The notes under the pieces: model-generated | Database searches by the model: none | Told to the model about the DNA's origin: nothing | Seen by the model: the letters and a program-made list of their open reading frames with translations, nothing else | Made by a program: the position numbers and the translations under genes | In this document: positions 1 to 12,479 of the stretch, piece after piece | How the letters are laid out: every line of letters begins with the position of its first letter | Numbering within the stretch: position 1 is the stretch's first letter | Origin: Dryomyza anilis | Lineage: Eukaryota; Arthropoda; Insecta; Diptera; Dryomyzidae | Length of the DNA stretch: 64,000 nucleotides | NCBI GenBank assembly: GCA_951804985.1 | Contig: OX638134.1 | Span: 83,121,679 to 83,185,678 of the forward strand | Reading direction: 5' to 3'

Positions 1-940
1 ATATTAAAATATTAAAATATTAAAATATTAAAATATTAAAATATTAAAATATTAAAATATTAAAATATTAAAATATTAAAATATTAAAATATTAAAATAT
101 TAAAATATTAAAATATTAAAATATTAAAATATTAAAATATTAAAATATTAAAATATTAAAATATTAAAATATTAAAATATTAAAATATTAAAATATTAAA
201 ATATTAAAATATTAAAATATTAAAATATTAAAATATTAAAATATTAAAATATTAAAATATTAAAATATTAAAATATTAAAATATTAAAATATTAAAATAT
301 TAAAATATTAAAATATTAAAATATTAAAATATTAAAATATTAAAATATTAAAATATTAAAATATTAAAATATTAAAATATTAAAATATTAAAATATTAAA
401 ATATTAAAATATTAAAATATTAAAATATTAAAATATTAAAATATTAAAATATTAAAATATTAAAATATTAAAATATTAAAATATTAAAATATTAAAATAT
501 TAAAATATTAAAATATTAAAATATTAAAATATTAAAATATTAAAATATTAAAATATTAAAATATTAAAATATTAAAATATTAAAATATTAAAATATTAAA
601 ATATTAAAATATTAAAATATTAAAATATTAAAATATTAAAATATTAAAATATTAAAATATTAAAATATTAAAATATTAAAATATTAAAATATTAAAATAT
701 TAAAATATTAAAATATTAAAATATTAAAATATTAAAATATTAAAATATTAAAATATTAAAATATTAAAATATTAAAATATTAAAATATTAAAATATTAAA
801 ATATTAAAATATTAAAATATTAAAATATTAAAATATTAAAATATTAAAATATTAAAATATTAAAATATTAAAATATTAAAATATTAAAATATTAAAATAT
901 TAAAATATTAAAATATTAAAATATTAAAATATTAAAATAT
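1..940. repeat. Perfect 8-bp AT satellite (ATTAAAAT)n
   Basis: The octamer ATTAAAAT repeats without a visible error for about 940 bases (roughly 117 copies). The array is cut by the left edge of the window, so its true length is unknown. It decays abruptly at 941-960 into ordinary AT-rich sequence. No coding potential. Such perfection implies recent expansion or sequence-level correction, or an assembly collapse or expansion. Confidence 0.97.
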
Positions 941-2090
941 AAAAATATTAAAATTTACAAATGATTTTTTTTTTATATTAAAAACAGCAACATTTTAAAA
1001 ATATGAATAAGTTGCTATTGCAATTGCATTGGTTCAAAGTCCATTTCCAGTCGGAATAAAAAGGGCTTGAGACAAAAGTCAAAACATAACTTGGGGCCAA
1101 ATAAACAATAGGTGACAACGCAATTGTTGCTGGCACCCACACACAACAACAGCGCCAACAACAAGGCAACTGTCAGCAAATTAGTGCGCCGCGCCAGGAG
1201 TGGCTGAAAGTGCGTGGATTGCGCATGCGCAACGCATGTCATCCATCACGCGCCCAAAAACAACAGGCCAACAATTTCCAAACCGACAAAAACTGCGCTG
1301 CAATCGAGGCAGACAAACATCAACTCAGTTAGACAGACAGACTGACATCAAGACAGCCAGCCAGCAGACAGACAGACATCATCAGTTGGCATAAATCACG
1401 CGCAGCAAGAATTCAAGCAACAGTCAGCCACACAAAAATCGCTGTTTTTATTATAAAAGGTTTTTTGCATGCGGCGCGAGGATCGAGAGGACTAGCACAA
1501 CAACAACAATGGAACCAGCAGCAACAACAAAAAGTCACCCACATGCAGTGCGGCGCAAACGACCCAGAAAGGCTGCTGCTGCGTCTGAAGCACAACAATA
1601 AAACAAGCAGCAGCAATAAATCGAAGAAACAACATAAACTGCAACATCAGCAGCACAAGAGCAACATCATCGCCATCATCAAGAGTAACAGCGTCGCCAT
1701 CAACAGCATCAGCATCGACAAGAGCAACATCATCAGAGCAGCAGCAACATCATCAGAATATGAACGAACCTCAAGCAAAGACCTTCGTTGTGTCCAAAAA
1801 AGGCTTCGCTCTAAAAACAGCACAGAACCTCCTGGCAGCGCCTCGAATTCTGTGGATTCACTTTTATTTTAAGTGCATCACATGCAAAAGCCTCCAGCCA
1901 AAGGGTTCTACTTGTTTGCGTTCTGGAATTAGTTTTGGAAGCGCAACCAAAACAGACGCCTCGAGGGATGCACAACGTAGAGAAAATCATTATTTTTGCC
2001 ATATATGTTCAGGAACCTGAAACTGTGGACAACACGAGCCATCAGGCGCAATTATTGAAAGTGAAAAAGTGTGCGAGAAAAATAGAATGA
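941..2090. other. Unique GC-richer island with CAR/CAT simple repeats, no gene recognised
   Basis: After a short AT stretch the sequence becomes more complex (about 1000-2040), with CAG/CAA runs (1498-1530, 1600-1660, 1738-1752) and ATC/CATC runs (1660-1750). A frame at 1465-1872 reads as Q/N/S-rich peptide but looks like translated simple repeat: it has no domain, no conserved block and no splice context. It contains a CAGACAGA stretch at 1330-1380. A candidate non-coding regulatory island or lncRNA segment; function not determinable here. Confidence 0.5.
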
Positions 2091-2094
2091 AGTC

Positions 2095-3195
2095 TTAAAA
2101 ACAACCGAATTTTTGTGAATCTTGAATTTTCAGTGAAATCTTCAATTTTTTCTGAACATTTACAGTTTTAGTAAACATTTGAATTTTTAGTGAAAATTTG
2201 AATTTTTAGTGAAAATTTGAATTTTTAGTGAATTATGAAATTTTAGTTAACATTTGAATTTTTAGTGAAAAAATTGAATTTATAGTTAAAAATTGAATTT
2301 TTTGTGAAAAATTTAATTTTTAGTGAAAAATTAAATTTTAGTAAAAAATTGAATTTTTAGTGAAAAATTAAATTTTAGTAAAAAATTGAATTTTTAGTGA
2401 AAAATTGAATTTTTAGTGAAAATTTGAATTATTAGTGAAAATTTGAATCTTTAGTGAAATTTTAATTTTTAGTGAAATTTTAATTTTTAGTAAAAAATTG
2501 AATTTTTAGTGAAAAATTGAATTTTGAGTGAAATTTTAATTTTTAGTGAAAATTTGAATTTTTAATGAAAAATTGAATTTTTAGTGAAAAATTGAATTTT
2601 TAGTGAAAAATTGAATTTTTAGTGAAAATTTGAATTTTTAGTAAAAAATTGAATTTTTATTGAAAAATTGAATTTTTATTGAAAAATTGAATTTTTAGTG
2701 AACAATTTAATGTTTAGTAAAAAATTGAATTTTTAGTGAAAAATTTAATTTTTAATGAAAAATTGAATTTTTAGTGAAAAATTTAATGTTTAGTAAAAAA
2801 ATTGAATTTTTAGTGACAAATTGAATGTTTAGTGAAAAATTGAATTTTTAGTGAAAAATTGAATTTTTAGTGAAAAATTGAATTTTTAGTGAAAAATTGA
2901 ATTTTTAGTGAAATATCGAATTTTTAGTAAAAAATTGAATTTTTAGTGAAAAATTGAATTTTTAGTGAAAAATTGAATTTTTAGTGAAAATTTGAATTTT
3001 TTGTGAAATTTTAATTTTTAGTGAAATTTTAATTTTTAGTAAAAAATTGAATTTTTAGTGAAAAATTGAATTTTTAGTAAAAAATGAATTTTTAGTGAAA
3101 AATTGAATTTTTAGTGAAAAATTGAATTTTTAGTGAAAAATAGAATTTTTAGTGAAAAATTTAATTTTTAATGAAAAATAGAATTTTTAGTGAGA
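2095..3195 (+). repeat. 19-bp minisatellite array, forward orientation (array 1)
   Basis: About 55 degenerate tandem copies of GAATTTTTAGTGAAAAATT. Each unit is nearly self-complementary: 7-base arms AATTTTT/AAAAATT around the tetranucleotide AGTG. Copies vary by single substitutions and 1-2 base indels. The same unit occurs in reverse orientation at 4.29-5.48 kb and elsewhere in the window, so this is a dispersed minisatellite family. Confidence 0.95.
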
Positions 3196-4285
3196 ATAAC
3201 AGGTACTGAAAATATTAACAGATTAGATGCGTAACAAAAATACAAATTAGTCAAATTTAAATTAAAAATTTTAACAATTGCGTTGCTCCTACAACTACCC
3301 CAATTGAGACGAAGTAAGTCTTAAATCATTTCGATATCAAATTCATTAAATCATGAGTCATCCAACCATCAAACTATTTAACAAATTGCACGTAATAAAT
3401 GACTTTATTAATTACATGGCGCTGTTTTAATCGACAATATATAACAAAAATGATTTTTTTTTTGTAATTAAAAATAAAATGTTTTTTTATTTTTATTTCG
3501 CATACCACACAAAACTGCACCGAACGCACTACAAAAAAACCAGCCACATTTTAAAGCATTTAATTTGGCATTTAAAATGTTAAAATTCAGCCGCAGTTTT
3601 CAATGCAATGAAAGTAATGATAATGGGACGAAAACGTGCGGCGGTGCGTCGTGCCAACTGAACAGCCAGAGTCAATAATGAAAATAATAACAATGTTTTT
3701 ATTATTATTTAATTTTCTGTAAAGAAAGAATGTATTTTGTGTATGTGTGTCGAATGTTACTCACTCATTCATTCGCCTGCGAAGAATGTTTAATTGAAAT
3801 AATTGCCAGTTGCAAGTTAATTAAACGATAAACATTGTTATGGTGCATGAGAGTGTGCAAATGTTGTATCTATGTATGTATCTGCAACTGTGTATCGGAG
3901 CATTTGTATCTATGTTGCCAGCACATCATGCAACCAATAACACACACCTCGAAAACAACAGACAGCCGCCCACCGGCCTCGCCTGCTCACCGTGCGAATC
4001 TCACGAATGCTGCTCCATCTGCATCTGCAACTGCGTCACATGTATCTATGAGATACGACTTACTACCGTGCTGGCGCAATTGCATAACGTCGCGTTCTGA
4101 AAAGCCGCGCGCATTGTAGTTATTTTCATTTTATTTTTTTCTAATATTTCGCAGTAATTGTTGTTACTGTCTGTCGTGTGTTCTCTGCAATTATTTTCAA
4201 TAATTATGGATTTTTGCGCGCTTAAACTGACGCATTTACGTCAACGAATTTACAATTAATTTTTCAGTTTTAATTCATAGCAGCT
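3196..4285. other. Unique spacer between inverted minisatellite arrays; TGTATCT motif cluster
   Basis: No gene recognised. The part at 3480-4140 is less AT-biased. Between 3860 and 4060 it has repeated TGTATCT/AGATACG motifs (near 3866, 3878, 3907, 4040 and 4051) of the type that also cluster at 8.0-10.2 kb and 58.7-59.6 kb. The frames at 3835-4119 overlap this motif block and look incidental. Candidate regulatory island. Confidence 0.4.
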
Positions 4286-4289
4286 AAAT

Positions 4290-5480
4290 GACTAATCATT
4301 TCAAATTAAAATTTAATTTTTTTTATTAAAATTAAATTTTTTTACTAAAAATCTTTTTTTTTATTAACAATTAAATTTCTCACCTAAAATTCAATTTATA
4401 ATTAATAATTGAATTTTTCATTAAAAATTAAATTTTTCACTAAAAATTCAATTTTCCACTAATAATTCAATTTTTCACTAAAAATTCAATTTTTCACTAA
4501 AAATTCAATTTTTCACTAAAAATTCAATTTTTCACTAAAAATTCAATTTTTCACTAAAAATTCAATTTTTCACTAAAAATTCAATTTTTCACTTAAAATT
4601 CAATTTTTCACTAAAAATTCAATTTTTCACTAAAAAAAAAATACAAATTATCACAAAAAATACAAATTTTCACTAAAAAATTCCAATTTTAACTAAAAAT
4701 TTAAATTTTCATTAAAAATTCAATTTTTCACTAAAAATTCAATTTTTCACTAAAAATTCAATTTTTCACTACAAATTCTATTTTTCACTAAAAATTCAAT
4801 TTTTCACTAAAAATTCAATTTTTCACTAAAAATTCAATTTTTCACTAAAAATTCTATTTTTCACTAAAAATTAAATTTTTCACTAAAAAATTAAATTTTT
4901 CACTAACAATTCAATTTTTCACTACTAATTTCATTGTTCAATAAAAAATAAATGTTTCAATAAAATTCAAATTTTCACTAAAAATTCAATTTGTCACTAA
5001 AAATTTAATTTTTCACCAAAAATTCAATTTTTCGCTCAAAATTAAATTTTTCACTAAAAATTCAAATTTTCACTAAAAAAAATACAAATTTTCACAAAAA
5101 AAAAATTTTTCACTAAAAATTCAATTTTCGCTAAACATTCAATTTTTCACTAAAAATTTAATTTTTCACTAAAAATTCAATTTTTCACTGAAAATTCAAT
5201 TGTTCACTAAAAATTCAAATTTTCACTAAAAATTCAATTTTTCACTAAAAATTCAATTTTTCACTAAAATTTCAATTTTTCACTAAAAATTCAATTTTTC
5301 ACTAAAAATTCAATTTTTCACTAAAAATTCAATTTTCACTGAAAATTTAATTTATCACTAAAAATTCAATTTTCACCAAAAATTCAATTTTTCACTAAAA
5401 TTCTACTTTTCTCTTAAAATTAATTTTTTTACTAAAAATTCAATATTCACTTAAAGTTCAATTTTTCACCTAAAAAAAAT
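4290..5480 (-). repeat. 19-bp minisatellite array, reverse orientation (array 2)
   Basis: Tandem copies of AATTTTTCACTAAAAATTC, the exact reverse complement of the array 1 unit. Together with array 1 it forms an inverted pair of about 1.1-1.2 kb arms around a spacer of about 1.1 kb, capable in principle of a very long hairpin. The middle (4500-4620, 4730-4860, 5220-5330) is homogeneous and the edges are degenerate, the usual pattern for unequal exchange. Confidence 0.95.
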
Positions 5481-5809
5481 CAAATTTTCGTCAAAAACTA
5501 AAAATTGTAATGTAAAAAATATAAGAATACCTTTTTTATGCTTTTTCTTTCTTTTCATCTAATTGTTCTTTAAACTGCGTGGGTATCAAGCTAAATCTCG
5601 TTACACGGCGCAACGCTGAGCGCACTTTCAACTGATCACAGGCGCGTGCGCGGCACACATTGATTACTCACTCGAAAATAATGACATATACAATGAGACG
5701 TCACATTTTGAACAAAGATCGAAATACCAAAACAACAGACAAAAAAGATAATTGACAACGGACTTTGTTTTTATTAATGATTTCATCACATTTTAATGCA
5801 ATTGATGAC
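5481..5809. other. Short non-repetitive stretch
   Basis: Between array 2 and the next repeat block is unique sequence including a short GC-rich piece (about 5600-5660, GCGCGTGCGCGGCAC). No gene, RNA or mobile-element signature is visible. Confidence 0.3.
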
Positions 5810-6960
5810 AAACTGATTTGGTTTTTTCATATCATATTTATTATCCATTTTTCCTCACCCCCCAAATCTTAAATGTACTCTATATGAAGATTTTAGTAGA
5901 CTTTCAAAATATTTTTCCTGCTGATTTTAAGCAGGCAAAAAGGGCAGTTTTTATCAAATACTTTATATATTTTGGCTCATTGTTGTTAAGAAATAATTTC
6001 ATGCAGATTTCAGCGAGGGCTGAAATGCAAATTATTTTATGCCCATTCCCAAAATATGCCAAGAATATGCCTTAAAAATTCCAAACAATTTGATAACTGG
6101 CAACATAAATATTTATGATATGTTGTCTGGAGCTATACAATAATTATTTGCTGGATCAGCGCAGTTTGAAAACATATTTCCGGCAGATTTTGAGCAAAGG
6201 TGTAGTTTGTATTAAATGCTTTCTATATTTTGGCTCATTGTTGTTTAGAAATAATTTCATGCAGATTTCCAGCGATGACTAAAATGCAATTTATTTTATG
6301 CACATTCCCAAAATATGCCAAGAATCTGCCTTAAAAATTCCAAACAATTTGATAACTGGCAACTTAAATATTTATGATATGTTGTCTGGAGCTATACAAT
6401 AATATTTTTGCTGGATCAGAGCAGTTTGAAAACATATTTCCGGCAGATTTTGAGCAAAGGTATAGTATGTATTAAATGCTGCATATTTTCTGTCTTTACT
6501 ACGTATATGTCTTTAAAATTCCAGAAAATATGATATCGGGATATACCGAGCAAGATTTCTGGTATTTTTCAGAAATAATTCGGGCATATTTCCGGCATAC
6601 AGACTGAAAATGGTAGATTTTGGGTAATTTATAGCAATTTGTTTAATTTTGTGGTATTTTAAAGACAGATTCACGGCATATTTTCGTTATGGGCAGAAAA
6701 TCGGTAACTACTGATACAAACTCTGTCTTTGTTCGCTTTAAATCTAAAATAATATAATGCCTCGACGTTGACAACATTTTGTTCTAGGGAGCCCGAGACG
6801 AAATATCTGCCATTTATCGGACAAATAAATTTAAAGTTTTAGTTATTCAATTTTGTTGTTTTGTTTTTAAGGCAGAATCTCGGCATATTTTGGGTAAGGT
6901 AAAAAAAAGAGTTGCATTTGATAAACCTTTTTCTTTTTAAATCTTGAGATGATATTTTTC
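5810..6960. repeat. About 260-bp tandem repeat block, dispersed GGCATATTTT family
   Basis: Two adjacent copies of a unit of about 260 bp are visible: TGTTGTCTGGAGCTATAC occurs at 6121 and again at 6380, and GCAGATTTTGAGCAAAGG at about 6183 and 6443. A third, more diverged copy begins before 6000. The downstream part (6560-6790) matches 14490-14700, sharing GGCAGAAAAT and GATACAAACTCTG, so the family is dispersed. No open frame of note. Confidence 0.8.
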
Positions 6961-7189
6961 TAAACTGCCTTGAGTATGCCAAATATATTGTCTAGTAGAT
7001 TCCTACAGAATTAAATTTAATTGTTTTTTTTTTCCATAAATATTCACGAAATATTCCTGAAATTTTCTAAATCTTCAAGTCTCGGCAATTAATTGTTTTG
7101 GTTATAGAATCGAAGATTTCCTTTTAGTTATTTTCGATATTTTATAAAACATTTTTTAGATTCTTAAAGTAAATCTTCATCATGTTTTT
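6961..7189. other. AT-rich unique sequence
   Basis: Nothing recognisable beyond T- and A-rich runs. Confidence 0.3.
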
Positions 7190-7960
7190 AAGTTACTGCG
7201 TTGTAGCTTCGCGCGTTGCTACAACAGTTGTTGCAACAAGCAACATAAATAAAAACATAAAATGCTTCATTGGATCACTGCAACAGCAACAGGCGACGAC
7301 GACGACGACACACAACAGCCGTAGGACCTCCGACGCATCAATGCAATAAACGACGCCCAAGTAGTGCATAAATTCTGGCAGCATCAGCAGCAACATCATC
7401 CTGGATCATAAGAGCAACAGTTGCTCTGCTGTGTTGTGTGCGCAGACGCGCTGCAATAAAACATTACTGCAACTATTTTGATAAATAATTGCCAACATTT
7501 GAGCAAATCGTGTTTGACGTTTTGTTGTTGTAATGTTACTGCAATGTTGTTGCAATGTTGTTGCAATGTTGCTGCAATGTTACTGCAATATTGCTGCTGC
7601 TGTTGTTGTTGCTATTACTGCTGTTGTGATTTTTTGTTTTTTTTTTTTGTTTGTAGCTGACCAAGTTTTTGTGTTGTAGGTTTTTATTTATTTTTTTTTT
7701 TTATTATACAAATAAAAAGTGTTGTTGTTGCCTTTGACCAGCATTTCATTGATTATTCAACATCTCATCGAAATTTATTGCACTCAATGAAATTACGTAC
7801 AAATTTATTAACCTGTTCGTTCTGTGCAGATGTTGCTATCATTGGTGTTGTTGTTGCTGCTGTTGTTGTTATTGTTGCTGTATCTGTTGTAGTTGCTGCT
7901 GTTGTTGTTGTGGCTGTATTATTATGGCCAACATTTTATGGCCAATCTGTAGTTTTTGTG
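7190..7960. repeat. CAR / TGY simple-repeat island
   Basis: The left half (7190-7450) has CAACAG/CGACGA-type repeats. The right half has TTG-C-AATGTT tandem units (7505-7600, about 12-15 bp, five copies) and TTGTTGTTGCTGCT tracts (7590-7635, 7845-7920). Short frames here translate to homopolymer-like peptides and are not credible genes. It may be part of a regulatory island or transcribed non-coding sequence. Confidence 0.7.
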
Positions 7961-10335
7961 TGTTTTTAGTGGGCGATGTGAAACACTTTGCTTACATGCA
8001 GCAATCAAGATTGTTATCGGCATCGGTTTGCAACATTTATTGCACGTAGATACTAATGTATCGCATGGATTGCTAATGTATCTCTCTCTCCCTGTATGTC
8101 GCAAATGTCGTTTAAATATGCACAGGAAATTGTATTAAATTATTATGGTCTTGAAAACCCTTTTAAATTCAATATTAATGTCATCTCAAAGTGATATGTT
8201 GTCGTTGTATCTACGAAATTACAAATGTATCTGCAGGTATTCATTAATTAAAGATACGCATAAAATATAAAATAACGTTAAAGTTCTTTATATTGCCATT
8301 TTGAGAAGTACTTAATACTCAAAGTTTTCAATTTTATGACTTTTGGTTAAAAATTTCACTGAATTCTCAAATTGTATCTGCAATTTTAGGTTATATCTAG
8401 AAGTCTAAAATTATAAAAGTTTTATTTTATAATTTCTAAAAGCTTCGTGTCGATACTTCGAAGTGAAAATAATACTTAAAAGTTCTGATTTATATTTCCT
8501 TATGACTTCAAGTTTAAATTGTATCTACAAGTCTAAAATTATAAAAGTTTGTATTTTTCTACTATTAATATAAATAAATAAATAGAATAAATAAATAAAT
8601 AGAATAAAGACTAGACTGTTAGTATTGACACTAAGAACAAAAAATATTAATTAAATATTTAGACTTATCTGTTTTAGTTAAAAACTCATACATGTATCTG
8701 CAAGTTTATAATTGTATCTACAAATCCAAAACTATTAAAATTTTAACAAATTTTAATATTTTCCAATTTAAATAAATAGAATAAAATATTGACAGTTGAG
8801 GTAATTAAAATAGTTGGAAATTAAAGCTAAAAATTTTACCTAAAAATTTAGAGTTTTAATTTTTTTACCTCTAACTTACATCTACAAGTTTAAGTTGTAT
8901 CTACCAGTTTAAAATTATGAAAATTTGCATATTTTATACTTTAAATATACAAAGTAAAGTATAGGCTGTTCGTCTTAAAAGTTAGAACAAAAATCAACAC
9001 TTAAAACTATAACTTTTCTATTTTCATTTAAAATTTTCAGTTTAAAAAACACATACTTATAACTGCAAGTTACAGTTTAAAAACTGTATCTACTAGTCTA
9101 AAATTATAACAATTTTTATATATATCAATTTAAATATTTAAAACAATATTTAAACTGTTCGATTTATTACCACGAACAGAAAATATTTATCAAGAGTTGA
9201 AATTTTTTCATTTTTGTTCAAAATGAATTTCAACAATTTAAATTTATAACTGCAAGTTTCAGCCTGTATCTACAAGTCTAAAACTATAAAAGTTTTTAAA
9301 AAACGCTTATATTTTCTACTCTTATAACTCTTTTCATTATTTAAAAAATATTTTTTTACAAATTTATTAAGTTTAAATTCTATTAAATTCAATTTTCAAT
9401 TATTGAGATATGTTCGTCAGTCTGTCCAGTCGTTCGATTGTATATACGATAACTCTTAAAATACTAGTTAGATATTATTAAAATTTAGTTTAGAATTTGG
9501 TTCAGACTAATAGCAATCATAAGTGTGAAAATAAGAAAAATTTATGTTTTTCGAATGCAAATTTTAGATATTGAAATATTAGGTAAGTTTATCGGTCTGT
9601 CTCTTCCTTCGATTGTAAGCACGATAACTCTAAAAAAACTGGTGTGATTTCAGTAAAATTTAATTTTTAATTTATTTTAGACTAATTGTAATAATAAGTG
9701 TTAAAATGTACAAAATCGGTTGTTGGACACACCCACCTCCCACATAATAAAACCTCATGCAACTATTTATGATCCAAGAATGTATGAATCCTACCAAATA
9801 TGTTTATAAATTCGCCTGGGCATTTATTTCAGCTACACTTACGAATGTGCAACTTTTGAAAATATTTAGATATATTTTCAATATTATATTTTCTTTGCGT
9901 AGACGTGTAGATACATAAACGAACTAAAAGATACATTTTATAAAAATAGAAAAATAAATCAAAATTCTATGCGCTCTTATTAATTGTTAAAAATACACTA
10001 ATTTAACACTAATTTTAATATTTATAATTTACTTAGTTTCTTAAAGTTGAAATTATATGTGACGCATCCTTGAGATACTTTGTCTTAATGCAATATATCT
10101 CAAGGTAAGCAAATAAATGTTTTTATTTCGTTTTTTTTTTAGTTCTACGAGTAAAATTCAAAGAGTTTTAGTTATTTTACAAAAGAAACCATGTATCTTA
10201 ATATGCACTCCTTTAGATACAAAAGTATCTATAGGGTGTCAAACGATAGCAATCGAAATTTTTCTTTTAGCAAGTACAACTTGAGCTTGTCAGCAACCTT
10301 TTTAAATACTGCACATGCTATTTGACAATTTTTTC
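7961..10335. repeat. Degenerate TGTATCT-containing repeat field
   Basis: A phrase resembling TTGTATCTACAAGTCTAAAA recurs at irregular spacing (near 8206, 8225, 8374, 8519, 8693, 8715, 8897, 9086, 9265). Isolated AGATACA/TGTATCT motifs continue to about 10220. The sequence between is AT-rich. It reads as an old, decayed tandem array, or as a cluster of one binding motif kept above background. No coding region. Confidence 0.6.
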
Positions 10336-10347
10336 ATGGTACTACTA

Positions 10348-10653
10348 AATAATAATAGTTTGGCGCTACAGTCCTGTATAGGACTTCGGCCGAGCTCTCT
10401 CAACATTTTAAGCTGTGCGTTATATTTGTACTCAAAGTGGTGGGACCTACAGTTTATTGCCGAATCCGAACGGCGGGGTGAGAGCTTTTCATAGGCAATG
10501 TTTTACTCTCGTAGGTTTGCCATTTACTGCCGAGAGGTAGCGCGGTATAGAAAAATGTTTCTATGAAAAGATGTTGTTAGCCCCAGTCCAGTTTTGAACC
10601 GGGGACCTTTCGGCTCGCAGCCCAACGCACTAACCACTGAGCTACCGCGGCTA
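10348..10653 (-). mobile_element. tRNA-derived SINE, copy 1 (full length)
   Basis: Minus-strand copy of a SINE of about 300 bp. The tRNA-like head, with A box TAGCTCAGTGG and a slightly altered B box, is at the right end. The left end is the short AAT/ATT tail. An 11-bp target-site duplication TGGTACTACTA flanks it (10337-10347 and 10656-10666). Mobilised in trans by a LINE, as is general for SINEs. Confidence 0.93.
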
Positions 10654-10666
10654 CTTGGTACTACTA

Positions 10667-12460
10667 GCACTCATCAAATGCTTTTAAAAGCCAGCTAAAG
10701 TTATCAACAATGTGATCAAAGCTGCTCAATTTGTTAAGTCGTTGAAATATTTTTGATTTTTAATTTTTTTAGTTTTTTTTTTTTGTTTGCATAAAATACA
10801 CCCAAAATAACAACAACAAACTAAATGTCGAAATTGTCACCTGTAACGACAAATAAATAAATATAAATTTCGAAATCTTAATCCGGCTTAATGACAACTA
10901 GTGTTCGCGAAGATCAACCAACATTTTTTTTTTATTTATTTTTATTGTTTTTTTTTATAAGCTACGCTAAGCCAAATTAACTAACGATCATAGATAATAA
11001 AAATACAACAACAATAAAAATACCATAATTACAACAATACCAAAAAAATCTGAAATAAAAATGATACCAAAGCGATGATCGTTTTTTTTTTTAACTAAAA
11101 GCCAACAAATCTTTTTGTGTCCGTCTTATTTATTTTGTAGACCAAAGTCTGAGTTTTGTTGGACATAGCTAAGTTCGAAAAAAATACTTTTTTTTCTTGA
11201 GCATCACTTAAAGCACAGCACGAGCGATCGTCGATGTCCACCAGACGACGATGATGAGTTATGCCACAAATTTTCGGTAGGTAACCCAAAGTTCGAAACT
11301 ATTTGTTGTTGTTCTTGTGAATTTTTGGTCTATGTCTTTCGAGTTGGGTTTTGAGTGTGGGCTGAGCTGAAATTTATTATAGCTTATTATGGCTTAGTGC
11401 ATGTATTTGGCTAAAAGAAAAACAGCAACAAGTTGCGACGCGCCCTATTGCTGCTGCTACTCATTCGAATTGATTAGATTTTCGGTGCTGTTTTAAAATT
11501 TATCACTTTTTTTGCAGGTTGACAAGCCAACCAATAACTACAATAACAACAAAAAAAAAGAAACAAAAAAATCTACCACAATAAAATTTAATATAAAAAA
11601 AAAATAGCAATAATCTGAACATTTCGAAAGTTCCGTTTATTCGAAAATTTCATCAACAAAAGCTCGTAAATATGTACAACATATAAAAATAAAACTAGTT
11701 TTTGGCATTATTTTTTTTCCAAATTTGCATAAATATCATATATTCCTTCTATAGCTATATAGTATGGGCCAATTAATATTTGGCCATAATTAAATGTTTG
11801 TTTTATGTGACCACCTTGTTTTTTTTTTTATTTGGTTTGGTTTGTTATTTCCCCCCACTTTCCCGTTTAATTTTATAGTGCGGAAAAATTTTGACTGAGT
11901 CTTTAATGAGTTCGTTGACTACACATTTCATTGTTATTTATCAGCCATTCACAAAATCATTAACAATTTAAATCGTTTTTCAGATTTGGCGACATTCTCG
12001 TCACCAATTAATAGACTCGACTAAGAAGAACATTTATTGAATTTGCTTTTTTTTATTAATTTTTATTTGCATTTTTAATTGTGCACATTGAAGAGCATTG
12101 AGTTAGATAGGACATTATATTAAATTACAGCGTTTTTAATGGTTTTTCATAATAAATACGAAGCAATAAAATTCGCGTTACGGTTTTAAGTTGCCGTTGT
12201 CAATATTGAATTCATCAATGAACAGTTATAATGAATACAGCTCATTTTCAATTCGAATCGGTATTAACGGTGCGTATAGTTCTAGATCAACGAACAGTTT
12301 TATATTTTGTATGTGGTGCAAATTAATATAATGAATTAGCAAAAAGCATTGATATGTTATAGTTCAATTTACATAAATTAAAACTATGAACTATAATGCC
12401 TTCGATATGAAACCGAGATAAAATGAAGAGTTTGTAATATAAAAAGTTCAAAATTTAGTA
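10667..12460. other. AT-rich intergenic sequence, no feature recognised
   Basis: Long A/T runs and short low-complexity tracts. The only less AT-rich stretches are around 11200-11500. The short minus frame at 11095-11289 has no recognisable domain. Confidence 0.4.
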
Positions 12461-12479
12461 CACAGAAAAAAATTCATCA

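Noticed and set aside
1465..1872. 135-codon Q/N/S-rich frame on plus strand
   Set aside because: It is a translation of CAR and ATC simple repeats, has frames on the other strand too, and shows no domain or splice context.
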